Shown here: positions 23,601-32,800 of the stretch, piece by piece | Numbering within the stretch: the first letter of the stretch is position 1 | How the letters are laid out: the number at the start of each line of letters is the position of its first letter | DNA from: JBCCEJ01 sp039030335 | GTDB lineage: Bacteria; Pseudomonadota; Gammaproteobacteria; HK1 | Length of the DNA: 45,639 nt | Assembly (NCBI GenBank): GCA_039030335.1 | Contig: JBCCEJ010000047.1 | Location: 1-45,639, forward strand | Direction of reading: 5' to 3' | Translations under genes and position numbers: made by a program | Notes under the pieces: model-generated | The model's input: only the letters and a program-made list of their open reading frames with translations | Told to the model about the DNA's origin: nothing | The model's database searches: none

Positions 23601-24887
23601 ATGCCCGATCGCGACTTTGATATCGAAACGCTGTGTCTGCACGCCGGTCAGTTGCCGGATTCGGCTACCGGCGCGCGCGCCGTGCCGATCTACCAGACGA
23701 CATCGTACGTATTCGATGACACCGACCATGCCGCCAGCCTGTTCAACCTGCAGACCTTCGGAAATGTCTACACGCGGCTGATGAATCCGACCAACGCGGC
23801 GCTCGAGGAACGCATGGCTGCGTTGGAAGGCGGACGGGGCGCGCTGGCTCTGGCGTCCGGTATGGCCGCACAGATGGTCGCGTTGTTGACGCTGCTGGAG
23901 GCGGGCGACCACATGGTGTCTGCCAGCACGCTCTACGGCGGCACTTTTTCCCAGTTCGATGTGACATTCCGTCGGATGGGCATCGAGACCACCTTCGTCG
24001 ACCCCGATGAACCGCAGAACTTCGCCGCGGCGATTACCGACAAGACGAAAGTCATCTACGGCGAGACGATGGGCAACCCGCTCACGAACGTGTTCGACTT
24101 CGAAGCGGTTTCCGAGATCGCCCACGCGCACGGCATCCCGCTCGTGATCGACAACACGTTTGCGACACCCTATCTGTGCCGGCCATTCGAGCACGGCGCC
24201 GATATCGTCGTGCATTCGGCCACGAAGTTCATCGGCGGTCACGGCACATCGCTTGGCGGCATCGTCGTCGAGTCAGGTAAGTTTCCGTGGGACAACGGGC
24301 GCTTCCCGATGATGATGGAACCGAGCGAGGGCTATCACGGCGTACGGTTCTACGAAACATTTGGCGACTTCGGATACATCATGAAAGCGCGCATGGAAAC
24401 ACTGCGCACGCTCGGCCCGTCGATGAGTCCGTTCAACGCATTTCTGTTCCTACAGGGATTGGAGAGCCTGCACGTGCGCATGGACCGCCATTGCGAAAAC
24501 GCGATCAAAGTTGCCACCTACCTGGAAGAACACCCGCGCGTCTCATGGGTCAGCTACGCCGGCCTGCCATCGAGCCCGCACTACGCACTGGCGCAGAAGT
24601 ACCTGCCCAAAGGTGCCAGTTCGATCCTCGCCTTCGGCATCAAGGGCGGCCGGGAAGCGGGCGTCAAGTTCATCGAAGGCGTCGAATTCCTGAGCCATCT
24701 GGCCAACGTCGGAGACGCCAAGACTCTCGTTATCCATCCGGCTTCGACGACGCACCGTCAGTTGAACGAAGAGCAACTGGAGTCCGCCGGAGTCGGGCAG
24801 GACATGATCCGGATGTCCGTCGGACTCGAAAATGTCGACGACATCCTGTGGGATATCGATCAGGCACTGGAGAAGTCCGCTATCTGA
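23601..24887 (+). CDS. metY: O-acetylhomoserine sulfhydrylase / aminocarboxypropyltransferase
   Basis: This PLP enzyme of the Cys/Met metabolism family converts O-acetyl-L-homoserine plus sulfide (or methanethiol) to homocysteine (or methionine). The 428-residue length and the sequence pattern fit the MetY group: ETLCLHAGQ, PIYQTTSYVF, YTRLMNPTNAALEERMAALEGG, and the PLP lysine Lys209 in HSATKFIGGHGTS. The C-terminal part ends with LVIHPASTTHRQL, a MetY/MetZ signature. Cystathionine gamma-synthase is shorter (~385), which argues against MetB. It is the last gene of the plus-strand run and converges on the aap operon 36 bases away. Confidence 0.93.
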   Translation: MPDRDFDIETLCLHAGQLPDSATGARAVPIYQTTSYVFDDTDHAASLFNLQTFGNVYTRLMNPTNAALEERMAALEGGRGALALASGMAAQMVALLTLLEAGDHMVSASTLYGGTFSQFDVTFRRMGIETTFVDPDEPQNFAAAITDKTKVIYGETMGNPLTNVFDFEAVSEIAHAHGIPLVIDNTFATPYLCRPFEHGADIVVHSATKFIGGHGTSLGGIVVESGKFPWDNGRFPMMMEPSEGYHGVRFYETFGDFGYIMKARMETLRTLGPSMSPFNAFLFLQGLESLHVRMDRHCENAIKVATYLEEHPRVSWVSYAGLPSSPHYALAQKYLPKGASSILAFGIKGGREAGVKFIEGVEFLSHLANVGDAKTLVIHPASTTHRQLNEEQLESAGVGQDMIRMSVGLENVDDILWDIDQALEKSAI

Positions 24888-24923
24888 GCGCGGCGCGCCC
24901 CGCGAGGCCGCAGCAGACCGGGG

Positions 24924-25697
24924 TCAGTGGGACAGGATCTGACTCAGGAACAGTTTGGTCCGGTCGTTTTGCGGATTATCGAAGAATTCATCGGGCTCGT
25001 TCTCTTCGATGATCTCGCCTTCATCCATAAAGATGACCCGGTTGGCGACGGTTTTCGCGAAACCCATCTCATGAGTAACGCAGAGCATCGTCATGCCTTC
25101 CTCCGCGAGTTCGATCATGACGTCGAGCACTTCCTTGATCATTTCCGGGTCGAGCGCGGAAGTCGGTTCATCGAACAGCATGACCTTGGGACTCATGCAA
25201 AGGGAGCGTGCGATCGCGACGCGCTGCTGCTGCCCACCCGATAACTGCCCCGGGAACTTATTGGCCTGATCCGGGATCTTGACGCGCTCCAGATAACGCA
25301 TCGCGACTTCGTTGGCTTCCTGCAGCGGCATCCGGCGCACCCAGATCGGCGCGAGCGTACAGTTCTCTAGAACCGTCAGGTGCGGGAACAGGTTGAAATG
25401 CTGAAACACCATGCCGACTTCGCGGCGGATATTGTCGATGCGCTTCAGGTCGTCGGTCAGCTCGATGTCATCGACCTGGATGGAGCCCTGTTGGTGCTCT
25501 TCGAGTCGGTTGATACAACGGATCATCGTCGATTTGCCCGACCCTGACGGACCGCAAATGACGATGCGCTCGCCGCGGCGCACCGTCAGATTGATGTCTT
25601 TCAGTACATGAAAGGATCCGAACCACTTGTGCATCTTGCTGATCTGGATCACGACCTCATCGGAGATCGTCAGATTCTTCGGAGTCACCTCGGACAT
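24924..25697 (-). CDS. aapP: general L-amino acid ABC transporter, ATP-binding protein
   Basis: The 257-residue ATPase has Walker A GPSGSGKST, Q-loop VFQHFNLFPHLTV, signature LSGGQQQR, Walker B VMLFDEPTSALDPE and the switch His in VTHEMGFAK. It energises uptake of L-amino acids through AapQ/AapM. It is the last gene of aapJQMP. The ATG at 25697 has a GAGGAAACAGGACC leader, placing the ribosome binding site at normal spacing. Confidence 0.95.
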   Translation of the reverse strand: MSEVTPKNLTISDEVVIQISKMHKWFGSFHVLKDINLTVRRGERIVICGPSGSGKSTMIRCINRLEEHQQGSIQVDDIELTDDLKRIDNIRREVGMVFQHFNLFPHLTVLENCTLAPIWVRRMPLQEANEVAMRYLERVKIPDQANKFPGQLSGGQQQRVAIARSLCMSPKVMLFDEPTSALDPEMIKEVLDVMIELAEEGMTMLCVTHEMGFAKTVANRVIFMDEGEIIEENEPDEFFDNPQNDRTKLFLSQILSH

Positions 25698-25737
25698 GGT
25701 CCTGTTTCCTCGTGCCTGAACCGACAGTGGCGGATGG

Positions 25738-26859
25738 TCAGCGTTTGTAGCCTGTTTCCAGCTTGCTCTCGAGGTACAGCGAGTAGCGCGACATACCGAA
25801 ACAGCAGATGAAAAAGAAGGCAGCGATGAACACGTAGACTTCGGTCGCAAGTCCGGTCCAGCGCACCTCGGACAACGATGCACGACCGATCCCCAGCGGG
25901 TCCAACAACCCGATGATGCTGACGAGCGTCGTGTCTTTGAACAACCCGATGAACGTATTGACGATACCGGGGATTGAGATCTTCAGCGCCTGAGGCAGCA
26001 CGATGAGCCGCATCGACTGCCAGTACCGCAACCCCAGTGCGTTGGCCGCTTCCGACTGGCCGTTGGGGATCGCCTGCAGACCGCCGCGCACGACTTCAGC
26101 TATGTACGCCGCCGAGAACAGCGTGACCATGATCAGCACGCGCAGCAGCAGGTCGAAGGTGGTACCCGGCGGCAGGAAGTAGTTCAGCATCGTGGAGGCG
26201 ACGAACAGCAGGGTTATCAGCGGTACGCCGCGAATGAACTCGATGAACAGAACCGACAGCACGCGGACGATCGGCATCTCTGACTGACGTCCTAGCGCCA
26301 GCAATATACCGATCGGTAGCGACGCGACGATCCCTGTCACGCCGACGACCATCGTCAGCATGAAGCCGCCGAATTTGCTGGTCTCGACGTAAGGCAACCC
26401 CAGCGTGTCACTACCGACCAGCAGGAAGAACGCGACGAACGGGTAAGCGAGCGCAAACCACAGCAGCTTGCCGCGGCCCGGAACCTGCGCAAACAGTATG
26501 GGTATGAGCGCCACGATGAGCAGACTGAAAGCGATATCGACCCGATACCGTTCCTCTTTCGGGTAGAACCCGTAAATGAACTGATCGGACCGCTCATCGA
26601 CGAACGCCCAGCAAGCGCCGCTGCCGATCGACAGGCACTCCTTGCGTGACTCGGCGTCGATGACGGCATCGAACAGGGCCCAGTTCAGCATGACCGGCAC
26701 GAGCAGGTAGAGCACGTAGATCGCGCCGATCGTCAGCGCGATGTTAAGCGGCGAGTTCAGCAGATTTTCGCGTACCCAGTATACGGGCCCGGAGGTCAGC
26801 ATCGGCGGCGGCAGATCCGGGTGCTGGCCGGGCGGGTACTGGCGTTGTTGCTCAGACAT
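25738..26859 (-). CDS. aapM: general L-amino acid ABC transporter permease AapM
   Basis: The 373-residue inner-membrane permease has a hydrophobic N-terminal region, a periplasmic loop with two cysteines (RKECLSIGSGACW) and the conserved EAA-type loop AEVVRGGLQAIPNGQSEAANALGLRYWQSMRLIVLPQALKI near the C-terminus. The long N-terminal part (~370 rather than ~220 residues) is characteristic of the Aap/Bzt permeases. It starts 8 bases after aapQ ends and is co-transcribed with it; the ATPase gene follows by 40 bases. Confidence 0.94.
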   Translation of the reverse strand: MSEQQRQYPPGQHPDLPPPMLTSGPVYWVRENLLNSPLNIALTIGAIYVLYLLVPVMLNWALFDAVIDAESRKECLSIGSGACWAFVDERSDQFIYGFYPKEERYRVDIAFSLLIVALIPILFAQVPGRGKLLWFALAYPFVAFFLLVGSDTLGLPYVETSKFGGFMLTMVVGVTGIVASLPIGILLALGRQSEMPIVRVLSVLFIEFIRGVPLITLLFVASTMLNYFLPPGTTFDLLLRVLIMVTLFSAAYIAEVVRGGLQAIPNGQSEAANALGLRYWQSMRLIVLPQALKISIPGIVNTFIGLFKDTTLVSIIGLLDPLGIGRASLSEVRWTGLATEVYVFIAAFFFICCFGMSRYSLYLESKLETGYKR

Positions 26860-26867
26860 CTCTCACC

Positions 26868-28055
26868 CTACCTCTCAACCAGCGCGATGCGCTTGTTGTA
26901 CCAGTTCATGAACAGACTGATCGTCAACGAGAAGGACAGGTAGAGCAGCAGCACGAGGATCATGCACTCCATCTCCTTGCCCGACTGGTTCAGCGTGATC
27001 CCCCCGAGTGTGGCCACGATATCCATGTAACCGATCGCGATCGCGAGCGAAGAGTTCTTCGTCAGGTTCAGATACTGACTCGTAAGAGGCGGCACGATGA
27101 CGCGCAGCGCCTGCGGTATCACCACCAGACGAAGGACGCGGCCCGGGCGCAGCCCCAGCGATGAAGCAGCTTCGGTCTGACCATGGCTGACGGCCTGAAT
27201 GCCGGCCCGCACGATCTCGGCGATGAACGCCGCCGTGTAGAGAGACAGTGCCCACCATAGCGCCGCGAACTCGGGCAGGATGGCGAGTCCGCCCTGCCAC
27301 CGGAAGCGGCCTAGTTCGGGCATATCGAAGCTGATCGGCTGGCCCGCGGCGTAGTAGGCGATGACGGGCAGGCCGATGATCAGTCCAAGGTTCACCCAGA
27401 ACACCGGGTAGATCTTGCCGGTGAGGTTCTGCTGCCGCTTGGCCCAGCCGGCGAACAGCACAGCGACGACCACCGCGACGACGAAGGCGGCGGCCACGGC
27501 CCAGAACTGCGGCTCGAAGATTGGCTTGGGGATGTAGAGGCCGCGATTCGAAAGTGCCCACCCCTCAGCCAGGATGATGGCCTGCTTGGGATGCGGGAAA
27601 CTGTGTACCACTACCGCGTGCCAGAGCAGGATCTGAACGAGCAGAGGAACGTTGCGCGTCACTTCGATATAGACGTAAACGATCCGGCTGACCAGCCAGT
27701 TGCTGGAAAGCCGCATGACGCCGAGGATGAATCCGATGATGGTCGCGAGAATGATCCCGCAAAACGCCACCAGCGCCGTGTTCAGAATGCCTACCAACGC
27801 CGCCCGGTAATGCGGCATCCGTGAGTCGTATTCGATGAGCGTCTGGTTGATATCGTAAGAAGCGGGTCCCCAGAGGAAGTCGAACCCGAACGACTTGTCC
27901 AGTTGCTGCAGGTTGGCGATAGCGTTCGAAATAAGCCACGACACGGCCGCGAACAGGCCGGCCATGACGAGAATCTGAATGATGACCGCGCGCGCGCGTT
28001 TGTCACGCCAATAGCGCAGCAGGCCACCATCGTCTTGCAGGGCTGCTTCAGACAT
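26868..28055 (-). CDS. aapQ: general L-amino acid ABC transporter permease AapQ
   Basis: The 395-residue inner-membrane permease carries the EAA loop AEIVRAGIQAVSHGQTEAASSLGLRPGRVLRLVVIPQALR and a large central extension with extra hydrophobic segments, as expected for AapQ/BztB. It forms a heterodimer with AapM that channels amino acids delivered by AapJ. A strong hairpin separates it from aapJ. No good ribosome binding site is seen before the ATG at 28055. Confidence 0.94.
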   Translation of the reverse strand: MSEAALQDDGGLLRYWRDKRARAVIIQILVMAGLFAAVSWLISNAIANLQQLDKSFGFDFLWGPASYDINQTLIEYDSRMPHYRAALVGILNTALVAFCGIILATIIGFILGVMRLSSNWLVSRIVYVYIEVTRNVPLLVQILLWHAVVVHSFPHPKQAIILAEGWALSNRGLYIPKPIFEPQFWAVAAAFVVAVVVAVLFAGWAKRQQNLTGKIYPVFWVNLGLIIGLPVIAYYAAGQPISFDMPELGRFRWQGGLAILPEFAALWWALSLYTAAFIAEIVRAGIQAVSHGQTEAASSLGLRPGRVLRLVVIPQALRVIVPPLTSQYLNLTKNSSLAIAIGYMDIVATLGGITLNQSGKEMECMILVLLLYLSFSLTISLFMNWYNKRIALVER

Positions 28056-28088
28056 CGCTTTGGAGGCGTCCAGCGGAGTCAGGGCGAC

Positions 28089-28121
28089 GCCGGAAACGCC
28101 CGCTAAGGGGGCGTCTCCGGC
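28089..28121 (-). other. intercistronic stem-loop between aapJ and aapQ
   Basis: On the minus strand a 13-bp stem with a single G-T pair (GCCGGAGACGCCC facing GGGCGTTTCCGGC) is closed by a 7-base loop. It starts 22 bases after the aapJ stop. There is no T-run, so it more likely blocks 3' exonucleases or attenuates read-through, raising binding protein over permease levels, as is common in ABC operons. Confidence 0.65.
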
Positions 28122-28142
28122 ATTGGCTTATCGCATTAGGCC

Positions 28143-29168
28143 TTAGCGCATCGGCGGCGCGTAGAGGATGCCGCCGTCGGAGTACTGTGCGTTCAGACCA
28201 CGAGCGAGACCGATCGGCGTGGCTGCGCCGATGAACTTCTCGTAGACCTCGGCATAGTTACCCACCTGTGCCAGCACGCGGGCAGCCCACTGCTTGTCGA
28301 GGCCGATCATCGAGCCAAGGTCACCTTCAGTACCGAGCATCCGGTTGATTTCCGGGTTTTTGGTCGGCTTGGCGGCCATCTGGTTCACGTTCTTCGAGGT
28401 CACGCCATATTCTTCAGCGTTGATCATCGCGTTCAGAACCCACCGAACGATGTCGGCCCACTGGTCGTCGCCATGGCGAACGAGCGGTCCGAGCGGCTCT
28501 TTCGAAATGATTTCCGGCAGTACGACGTGGTCGTCCGGCTTTTCGAAAGTCGTACGCGTAGCGGCCAGACCGGAAGCGTCAGTCGTGTAGACATCGCAAC
28601 GGCCAGCAGCGTAGTTCGTACGTGCTTCTTCGTTGGTTTCGATCGGCACCGGCTCGTACTTCATGTTGTTGACGCGGAAGTAGTCAGCCAGGTTCAGCTC
28701 GGTGGTGGTACCGGTCTGAATGCAGACCGAGGCGCCGTCCAGTTCCTTGGCAGATTTGACGCCAAGGCTCTTCGGGACCATGAAGCCTTGACCATCGTAG
28801 TAGTTGACGCCAACGAAGGTCAGCTGCAGGTCGGTGTCACGGCTGAACGTCCAGGTCGTGTTACGAGCCAGCATGTCCACTTCGCCAGCGCGAAGCACGG
28901 TGAAACGGGTTTTGCCAGTCGTCGGCGTGTACTTCACCTTGCTGGAATCGCCGAGCACAGCAGCGGCAACAGCCTGGCAGACAGCCGGGTCGAAACCCTG
29001 CCAGTTGCCGTCTTTGTCAGTGAACGCGAAGCCCGGCACGCCGGTTGAGACGCCGCACTGAACGAAACCTTTCTTCTTGACGTCTTCCAGGGTCCCCGCT
29101 GACGCCGCGCTGGCGATCGCCAACGTAGATACGGCTGCGGCGGTCGCCGCGAATTTGAACAACTTCAT
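28143..29168 (-). CDS. aapJ: general L-amino acid ABC transporter, periplasmic binding protein
   Basis: The 341-residue solute-binding protein has a clear signal peptide (MKLFKFAATAAAVSTLAIAS). Its mature sequence is typical of the family: KKGFVQCGVSTGVPGFAFTDKDGNWQGFDPAVCQAVAAAVLGD, then RFTVLRAGEVDMLARNTTWTFSRD and GRCDVYTTDASGLAATR. It captures broad-range L-amino acids (Asp/Glu and others) in the periplasm and delivers them to AapQM. The ATG at 29168 has GGAG 7 bases upstream. It is the first gene of aapJQMP, with a promoter at 29302-29330 and a ~125-base leader. Confidence 0.96.
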   Translation of the reverse strand: MKLFKFAATAAAVSTLAIASAASAGTLEDVKKKGFVQCGVSTGVPGFAFTDKDGNWQGFDPAVCQAVAAAVLGDSSKVKYTPTTGKTRFTVLRAGEVDMLARNTTWTFSRDTDLQLTFVGVNYYDGQGFMVPKSLGVKSAKELDGASVCIQTGTTTELNLADYFRVNNMKYEPVPIETNEEARTNYAAGRCDVYTTDASGLAATRTTFEKPDDHVVLPEIISKEPLGPLVRHGDDQWADIVRWVLNAMINAEEYGVTSKNVNQMAAKPTKNPEINRMLGTEGDLGSMIGLDKQWAARVLAQVGNYAEVYEKFIGAATPIGLARGLNAQYSDGGILYAPPMR

Positions 29169-29301
29169 ATCAAAGCTCCAGATGGATTTGTTCTAAAGAG
29201 GGTGCAAAGTCATGGGCGAACTGGACGTTCACACCGTCATGCGCGTACCCCGCAAAACTGTCCGTGAAGGCTAGAATTTCAGTTTTCTTACGCGCGGCGC
29301 G

Positions 29302-29330
29302 AAAATAGCATAGCCCTTAAAAAGCGCCAA
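29302..29330 (-). promoter_or_regulatory. sigma-70-type promoter of aapJQMP
   Basis: On the minus strand TTGGCG (-35, 29325-29330) and TATTTT (-10, 29302-29307) are 17 bases apart, in an A/T-rich island. The start site would lie near 29295, giving a leader of about 125 bases to aapJ. Confidence 0.5.
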
Positions 29331-29421
29331 CATTAGTTTTTTCTGGCGATTGACGTGGCGATATCGTTACGAATGCGCTCGGTGAGTGGGCTTCCCGATC
29401 GATACCGGAGAGTGCCCCGTT

Positions 29422-30318
29422 TTGAACCACCCAAATCTCTCAGGCATCGCCTGGATCGTGTTCGCAGCCACGGCGATTAGCGCCTCGGTAACGATCGCGA
29501 GCGTTGCGCTCCAGGATGGCGCAACAACCGGCACGCTTCTGGTGCTTCGTTTCGCGCTGCTGGTAGGCGGACTCGCGATCGCCGCGCACGTCAGGCGAAC
29601 AGCCTTGAGTGTCCCGTTTCGGTCTGGCTTTGCGGCTTTCGCGATCGGCGTGATCTTCCTCGCGCAGACCGGCGGATACCTGGGAGCCGTCGCGTACATA
29701 CCGATCGCACTGGCGGTACTGCTGCTCTATACGTACCCGATTCTCACTGCGCTGCTGCGTGCCGCGCTGGATCGACGCCGGCCTCAGACGCATGAGGTCG
29801 CGGCACTGGTCATCGCGTTCGCCGGGCTCGCTATCGCGCTGAACGTCTCGTTTGCACACCTGGACCTGCGGGGCGTAGCGCTCGGCCTGTTGGCAGGCAG
29901 CGCCGCAGCCGTCGTGCTGAACGCCAGCGAACGCGTGCTGAAGAGCCTGACCTCGGCGCAGACATCGTTCTACACGAGCATCGGTGCAGGCATCACAGCG
30001 GTGGTGCTGGTCCTGACCGTGCTCGACTGGTCGTGGCCGGCATCTGAACGCGGGTGGATTGCACTAACCGCATCGATCGGCAGCTTCGCGCTCTTCTATC
30101 CGGCGATGATGGCCGGGATCCAGCAAATCGGGGCAGTACCCACCGCCATCCTGTTCAATCTCGAACCGCCCGTCACGATCGTGCTGGCCGCCTGGTGGCT
30201 CGATCAGCAGCTGACCGGACAGCAGCACCTGGGCGCGGCCATGGTCCTCATCGCCGTGCTGATCGCTCAATGGCCACTGCTGAAGAGTCTTAAGACGACG
30301 CGCACTCAGACCGAATAA
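29422..30318 (+). CDS. EamA/DMT-superfamily transporter
   Basis: The ~298-residue protein contains about ten hydrophobic helices in two EamA repeats. Characteristic motifs are GAVAYIPIALAVLLLYTYPILTALL in the first half and QQIGAVPTAILFNLEPPVTIVLAAWWLDQQL in the second. DMT proteins export amino acids or metabolites. The TTG at 29422 is proposed as start because GGAGAG lies 9 bases upstream and the first helix begins soon after; a GTG at 29386 is also in frame. The last 13 bases overlap the 3' end of avtA on the opposite strand. Confidence 0.88.
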   Translation: MNHPNLSGIAWIVFAATAISASVTIASVALQDGATTGTLLVLRFALLVGGLAIAAHVRRTALSVPFRSGFAAFAIGVIFLAQTGGYLGAVAYIPIALAVLLLYTYPILTALLRAALDRRRPQTHEVAALVIAFAGLAIALNVSFAHLDLRGVALGLLAGSAAAVVLNASERVLKSLTSAQTSFYTSIGAGITAVVLVLTVLDWSWPASERGWIALTASIGSFALFYPAMMAGIQQIGAVPTAILFNLEPPVTIVLAAWWLDQQLTGQQHLGAAMVLIAVLIAQWPLLKSLKTTRTQTE

Positions 30319-31559
30319 GCGCGCCGAACCTCCTCGCCAATAATCCCGAGGCCGCGCCTGACGTCTTCAACCGGACCACTGTAGTTGATGCGAATACACT
30401 CGTTTCGGTGCACCCACGGTTCTTCGAGCCCCGGGAAGAAGTGGTGGCCCGGCACAACGACCACACCGCGCTGTTTCAGGCGCTCGTAGAGCTCTGCGGA
30501 ACCAACCGGGATACCTTCCGACCACAACCAGAAAAAGAACGCGCCCTCTGGTTGGTGGACCCGGCACGGCAGGCCGTCAACCGCCTCGAGCAGCCAGGTG
30601 AGCGCCTCCGTTGAACGCCGCTGGTAGAAGGGCCGGATGTGCTCCCGAGCAAGCGATACCAGCTCGCCACTACGCGTGAGTTCCAACACGAGCGATGGCC
30701 CCAGGCTGTTCGAAGCCAGGCTGACGACTGCGTTCATCGCACCTACGGCCGCCGCGATCTCCGGCGGTGCAACGACAATTCCGGTGCGAACGCCCGGCAA
30801 TCCGAGCTTCGAGAGACTCAGGCAGACGACCGTGTGATCTGAGTAAACGGGCCGTGCATCACCAAAGATGATGTCGGGAAACGGTGTCCCGTAGGCGTTG
30901 TCTATCAGCAACGGAATATCGCGTTCACGGGCGATCGATTCGAGCGCTGAGAGCTCATCTTCGGTCAGCACATTGCCCGTGGGATTGGTCGGCCGTGACA
31001 CGCAGATGGCGCCGATGTCGTCTGGCACATCCAGGTTGTCGAAGTCGACGCGGTACTTGAACAGGCGGTCACCCAACAGTTCGATTCGCGGACGCCTCGC
31101 CACGAACAGGTCCGGCTCCACGCCTTGGTCGGCATAGCCGATGTACTCCGGCGCGAGCGGCAACAGAATACGCCTACGCACACCGTCGTCGTGCGTACCG
31201 CCAAACAGGTTGAACAAGAAGAAGAACGCACTCTGGCTGCCGTTCGTGACGGCGATGTTCTCAGCCGTGATCGGCCATCCGAAGTAGTCCCGGAGAAGTG
31301 TCGCCATCGCGTCGAGAAACGCCGGATCGCCGCGTGGCCCGTCATAAAGGCCTACGGTTCGATCGAGTTCACCGGGGTTTTGCGCAAGCGCCTGCAGACG
31401 AGCCCGGAACACCTGCTGCACCGGTGCGATGTGCGCTGGGTTCCCGCCGCCCAGCATGATGGGCGGCTTCTCCGCAGCGAGCGCCGCACCGAGGTCGTCC
31501 ATCAACTGCAAGGTGCCGGAGTCGCCGGTCATCCGCCGGCCCATCGACGAGAAACGCAT
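30306..31559 (-). CDS. avtA: valine--pyruvate aminotransferase
   Basis: AvtA (transaminase C) interconverts L-valine/2-oxoisovalerate and pyruvate/L-alanine using PLP. The 417-residue protein has the fold-type I pattern of the AvtA group: GGGNPAHIAPVQQVFRAR at the N-terminus, VTNGSQSAFFFLFNLFGG, SRPTNPTGNVLTEDEL, IDNAYGTPFPDIIF, the PLP lysine in SLSKLGLPGVRTGIVV and the C-terminal RINYSG. The ATG at 31559 has AAGGGGAA just upstream. Its 3' end overlaps the DMT transporter gene by 13 bases. Confidence 0.94.
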   Translation of the reverse strand: MRFSSMGRRMTGDSGTLQLMDDLGAALAAEKPPIMLGGGNPAHIAPVQQVFRARLQALAQNPGELDRTVGLYDGPRGDPAFLDAMATLLRDYFGWPITAENIAVTNGSQSAFFFLFNLFGGTHDDGVRRRILLPLAPEYIGYADQGVEPDLFVARRPRIELLGDRLFKYRVDFDNLDVPDDIGAICVSRPTNPTGNVLTEDELSALESIARERDIPLLIDNAYGTPFPDIIFGDARPVYSDHTVVCLSLSKLGLPGVRTGIVVAPPEIAAAVGAMNAVVSLASNSLGPSLVLELTRSGELVSLAREHIRPFYQRRSTEALTWLLEAVDGLPCRVHQPEGAFFFWLWSEGIPVGSAELYERLKQRGVVVVPGHHFFPGLEEPWVHRNECIRINYSGPVEDVRRGLGIIGEEVRRAYSV

Positions 31560-31630
31560 GTGTTCCCCTTAAGTGCGGCTGGTCCGGAGCGGACCCGGGA
31601 CAGAGACCGGATTGTCGCACACCGAAGGCG

Positions 31631-32800
31631 TCAGCTCTGGCGCAGGCGCTCGTTGACAGCGATCGGGGTCGGGTACCGGTTCATGACGACGTAAGACGAC
31701 GCGATAAAAGTGAACAACGTCGCCGCCTGGACGAGATGTGCAAGCGACTCCGATATGACGCCCTCCGCTACGGCCAACACGACGACGAGCAGCGTGAACT
31801 CACTCGCCTGCCCCAGCCGTACGCCGACTTCGCGCGCCATTCGAGGCGTCTCGCCGGTGCGTACCAGCAGTACGCGGTAGCCCCAGATCTTGCAGAGCAT
31901 CACGAGTGCGGCGAGGGCCGCACCGGGCACAACGACGGTGGAAACCGACGTCAACGGGAATTCGGCGCCCAAGGCAAAAAAGAACAGGATCAGGAAGAAG
32001 TCCCTCAGCGGCTTCAGCGTTTCGGCGATGTAAGTCGCCACCGGATTGGCGGCGAGCGTGACGCCAGCCACGAACGCGCCCATCTCGTGGGAGAGCCCGA
32101 GCAGGTGCGCCAGTTCGGCGATTCCGAGACACCAGCCGATCGTCGCCAGAAACAGGTACTCGGCGATCGTGTCGAAACGCATCAGCAGCGGAATCAGCAC
32201 GTAGCGGCTGAGGGCCCAGCAGGCGACCGCCAGCGCCGGCAGGGCCACGATCGGCAACAGCATCATCAGCCAGCCATCGCCGCCATGTGCCGCGGCCTGA
32301 ACCCCTAACAACATGACGATCGCGATCATGTCCTGGAGCAGCAGGATACTGATGATGATCTCGCCGAGATGACGATGGTGCAGCGCAGTGGTCGGCAGTA
32401 GTTTGAGACCGATGATCGTGCTCGAAAACCCGAGGGCCAGGCTTACGAACAGAGACTCGCCGAGACCAAAGCCGAGCCAGAGGCAAAACGGCGTAACCGC
32501 GACCATCACGATCAGCGCGCCGGCCAGCGTCACGCGGGTGGCGGGACCGAGCAGGCGGGCAAGTTTCTGCGGATGAAGGTTCAAGCCCAACAGGAACAGC
32601 AGGAAAATTATGCCGACCTGCCCGACGTCCCGGACCTTGACCGACGCCGGGATCGCATCGAGAACCTCAGGGCCAGCAACGAGCCCTGCCACGACGTACG
32701 CGATCAACAACGACTGGCGCCCGTAGAGTGCCAACGCAGCCAGCAACGCCGTCCCGGTGAACACCAGGAACAGGACAAAGACGATTGGAGCCTCGGTCAC
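31631..32800 (-). CDS. Kef/CPA2-type cation:proton antiporter (membrane part only)
   Basis: The 389-residue protein is a CPA2-family antiporter with 11-13 hydrophobic helices, including VGIIFLLFLLGLNL, GFSSTIIGLKLL, ILLLQDMIAIVMLLG with the conserved QD motif, and HEMGAFVAGVTLA. It exchanges K+ or Na+ for protons. No C-terminal TrkA_N/RCK domain follows, unlike KefB/KefC. The GTG at 32800 overlaps the GNAT stop as GTGA, so translation is coupled to the upstream gene. Confidence 0.92.
   Translation of the reverse strand: MTEAPIVFVLFLVFTGTALLAALALYGRQSLLIAYVVAGLVAGPEVLDAIPASVKVRDVGQVGIIFLLFLLGLNLHPQKLARLLGPATRVTLAGALIVMVAVTPFCLWLGFGLGESLFVSLALGFSSTIIGLKLLPTTALHHRHLGEIIISILLLQDMIAIVMLLGVQAAAHGGDGWLMMLLPIVALPALAVACWALSRYVLIPLLMRFDTIAEYLFLATIGWCLGIAELAHLLGLSHEMGAFVAGVTLAANPVATYIAETLKPLRDFFLILFFFALGAEFPLTSVSTVVVPGAALAALVMLCKIWGYRVLLVRTGETPRMAREVGVRLGQASEFTLLVVVLAVAEGVISESLAHLVQAATLFTFIASSYVVMNRYPTPIAVNERLRQS

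Noticed and set aside
24888..24923. Bidirectional terminator between metY and aapP
   Set aside because: The GC-rich 36-base gap has a short GCGCGGCGCGCCCCGC run but no stable hairpin with T-run on either strand.
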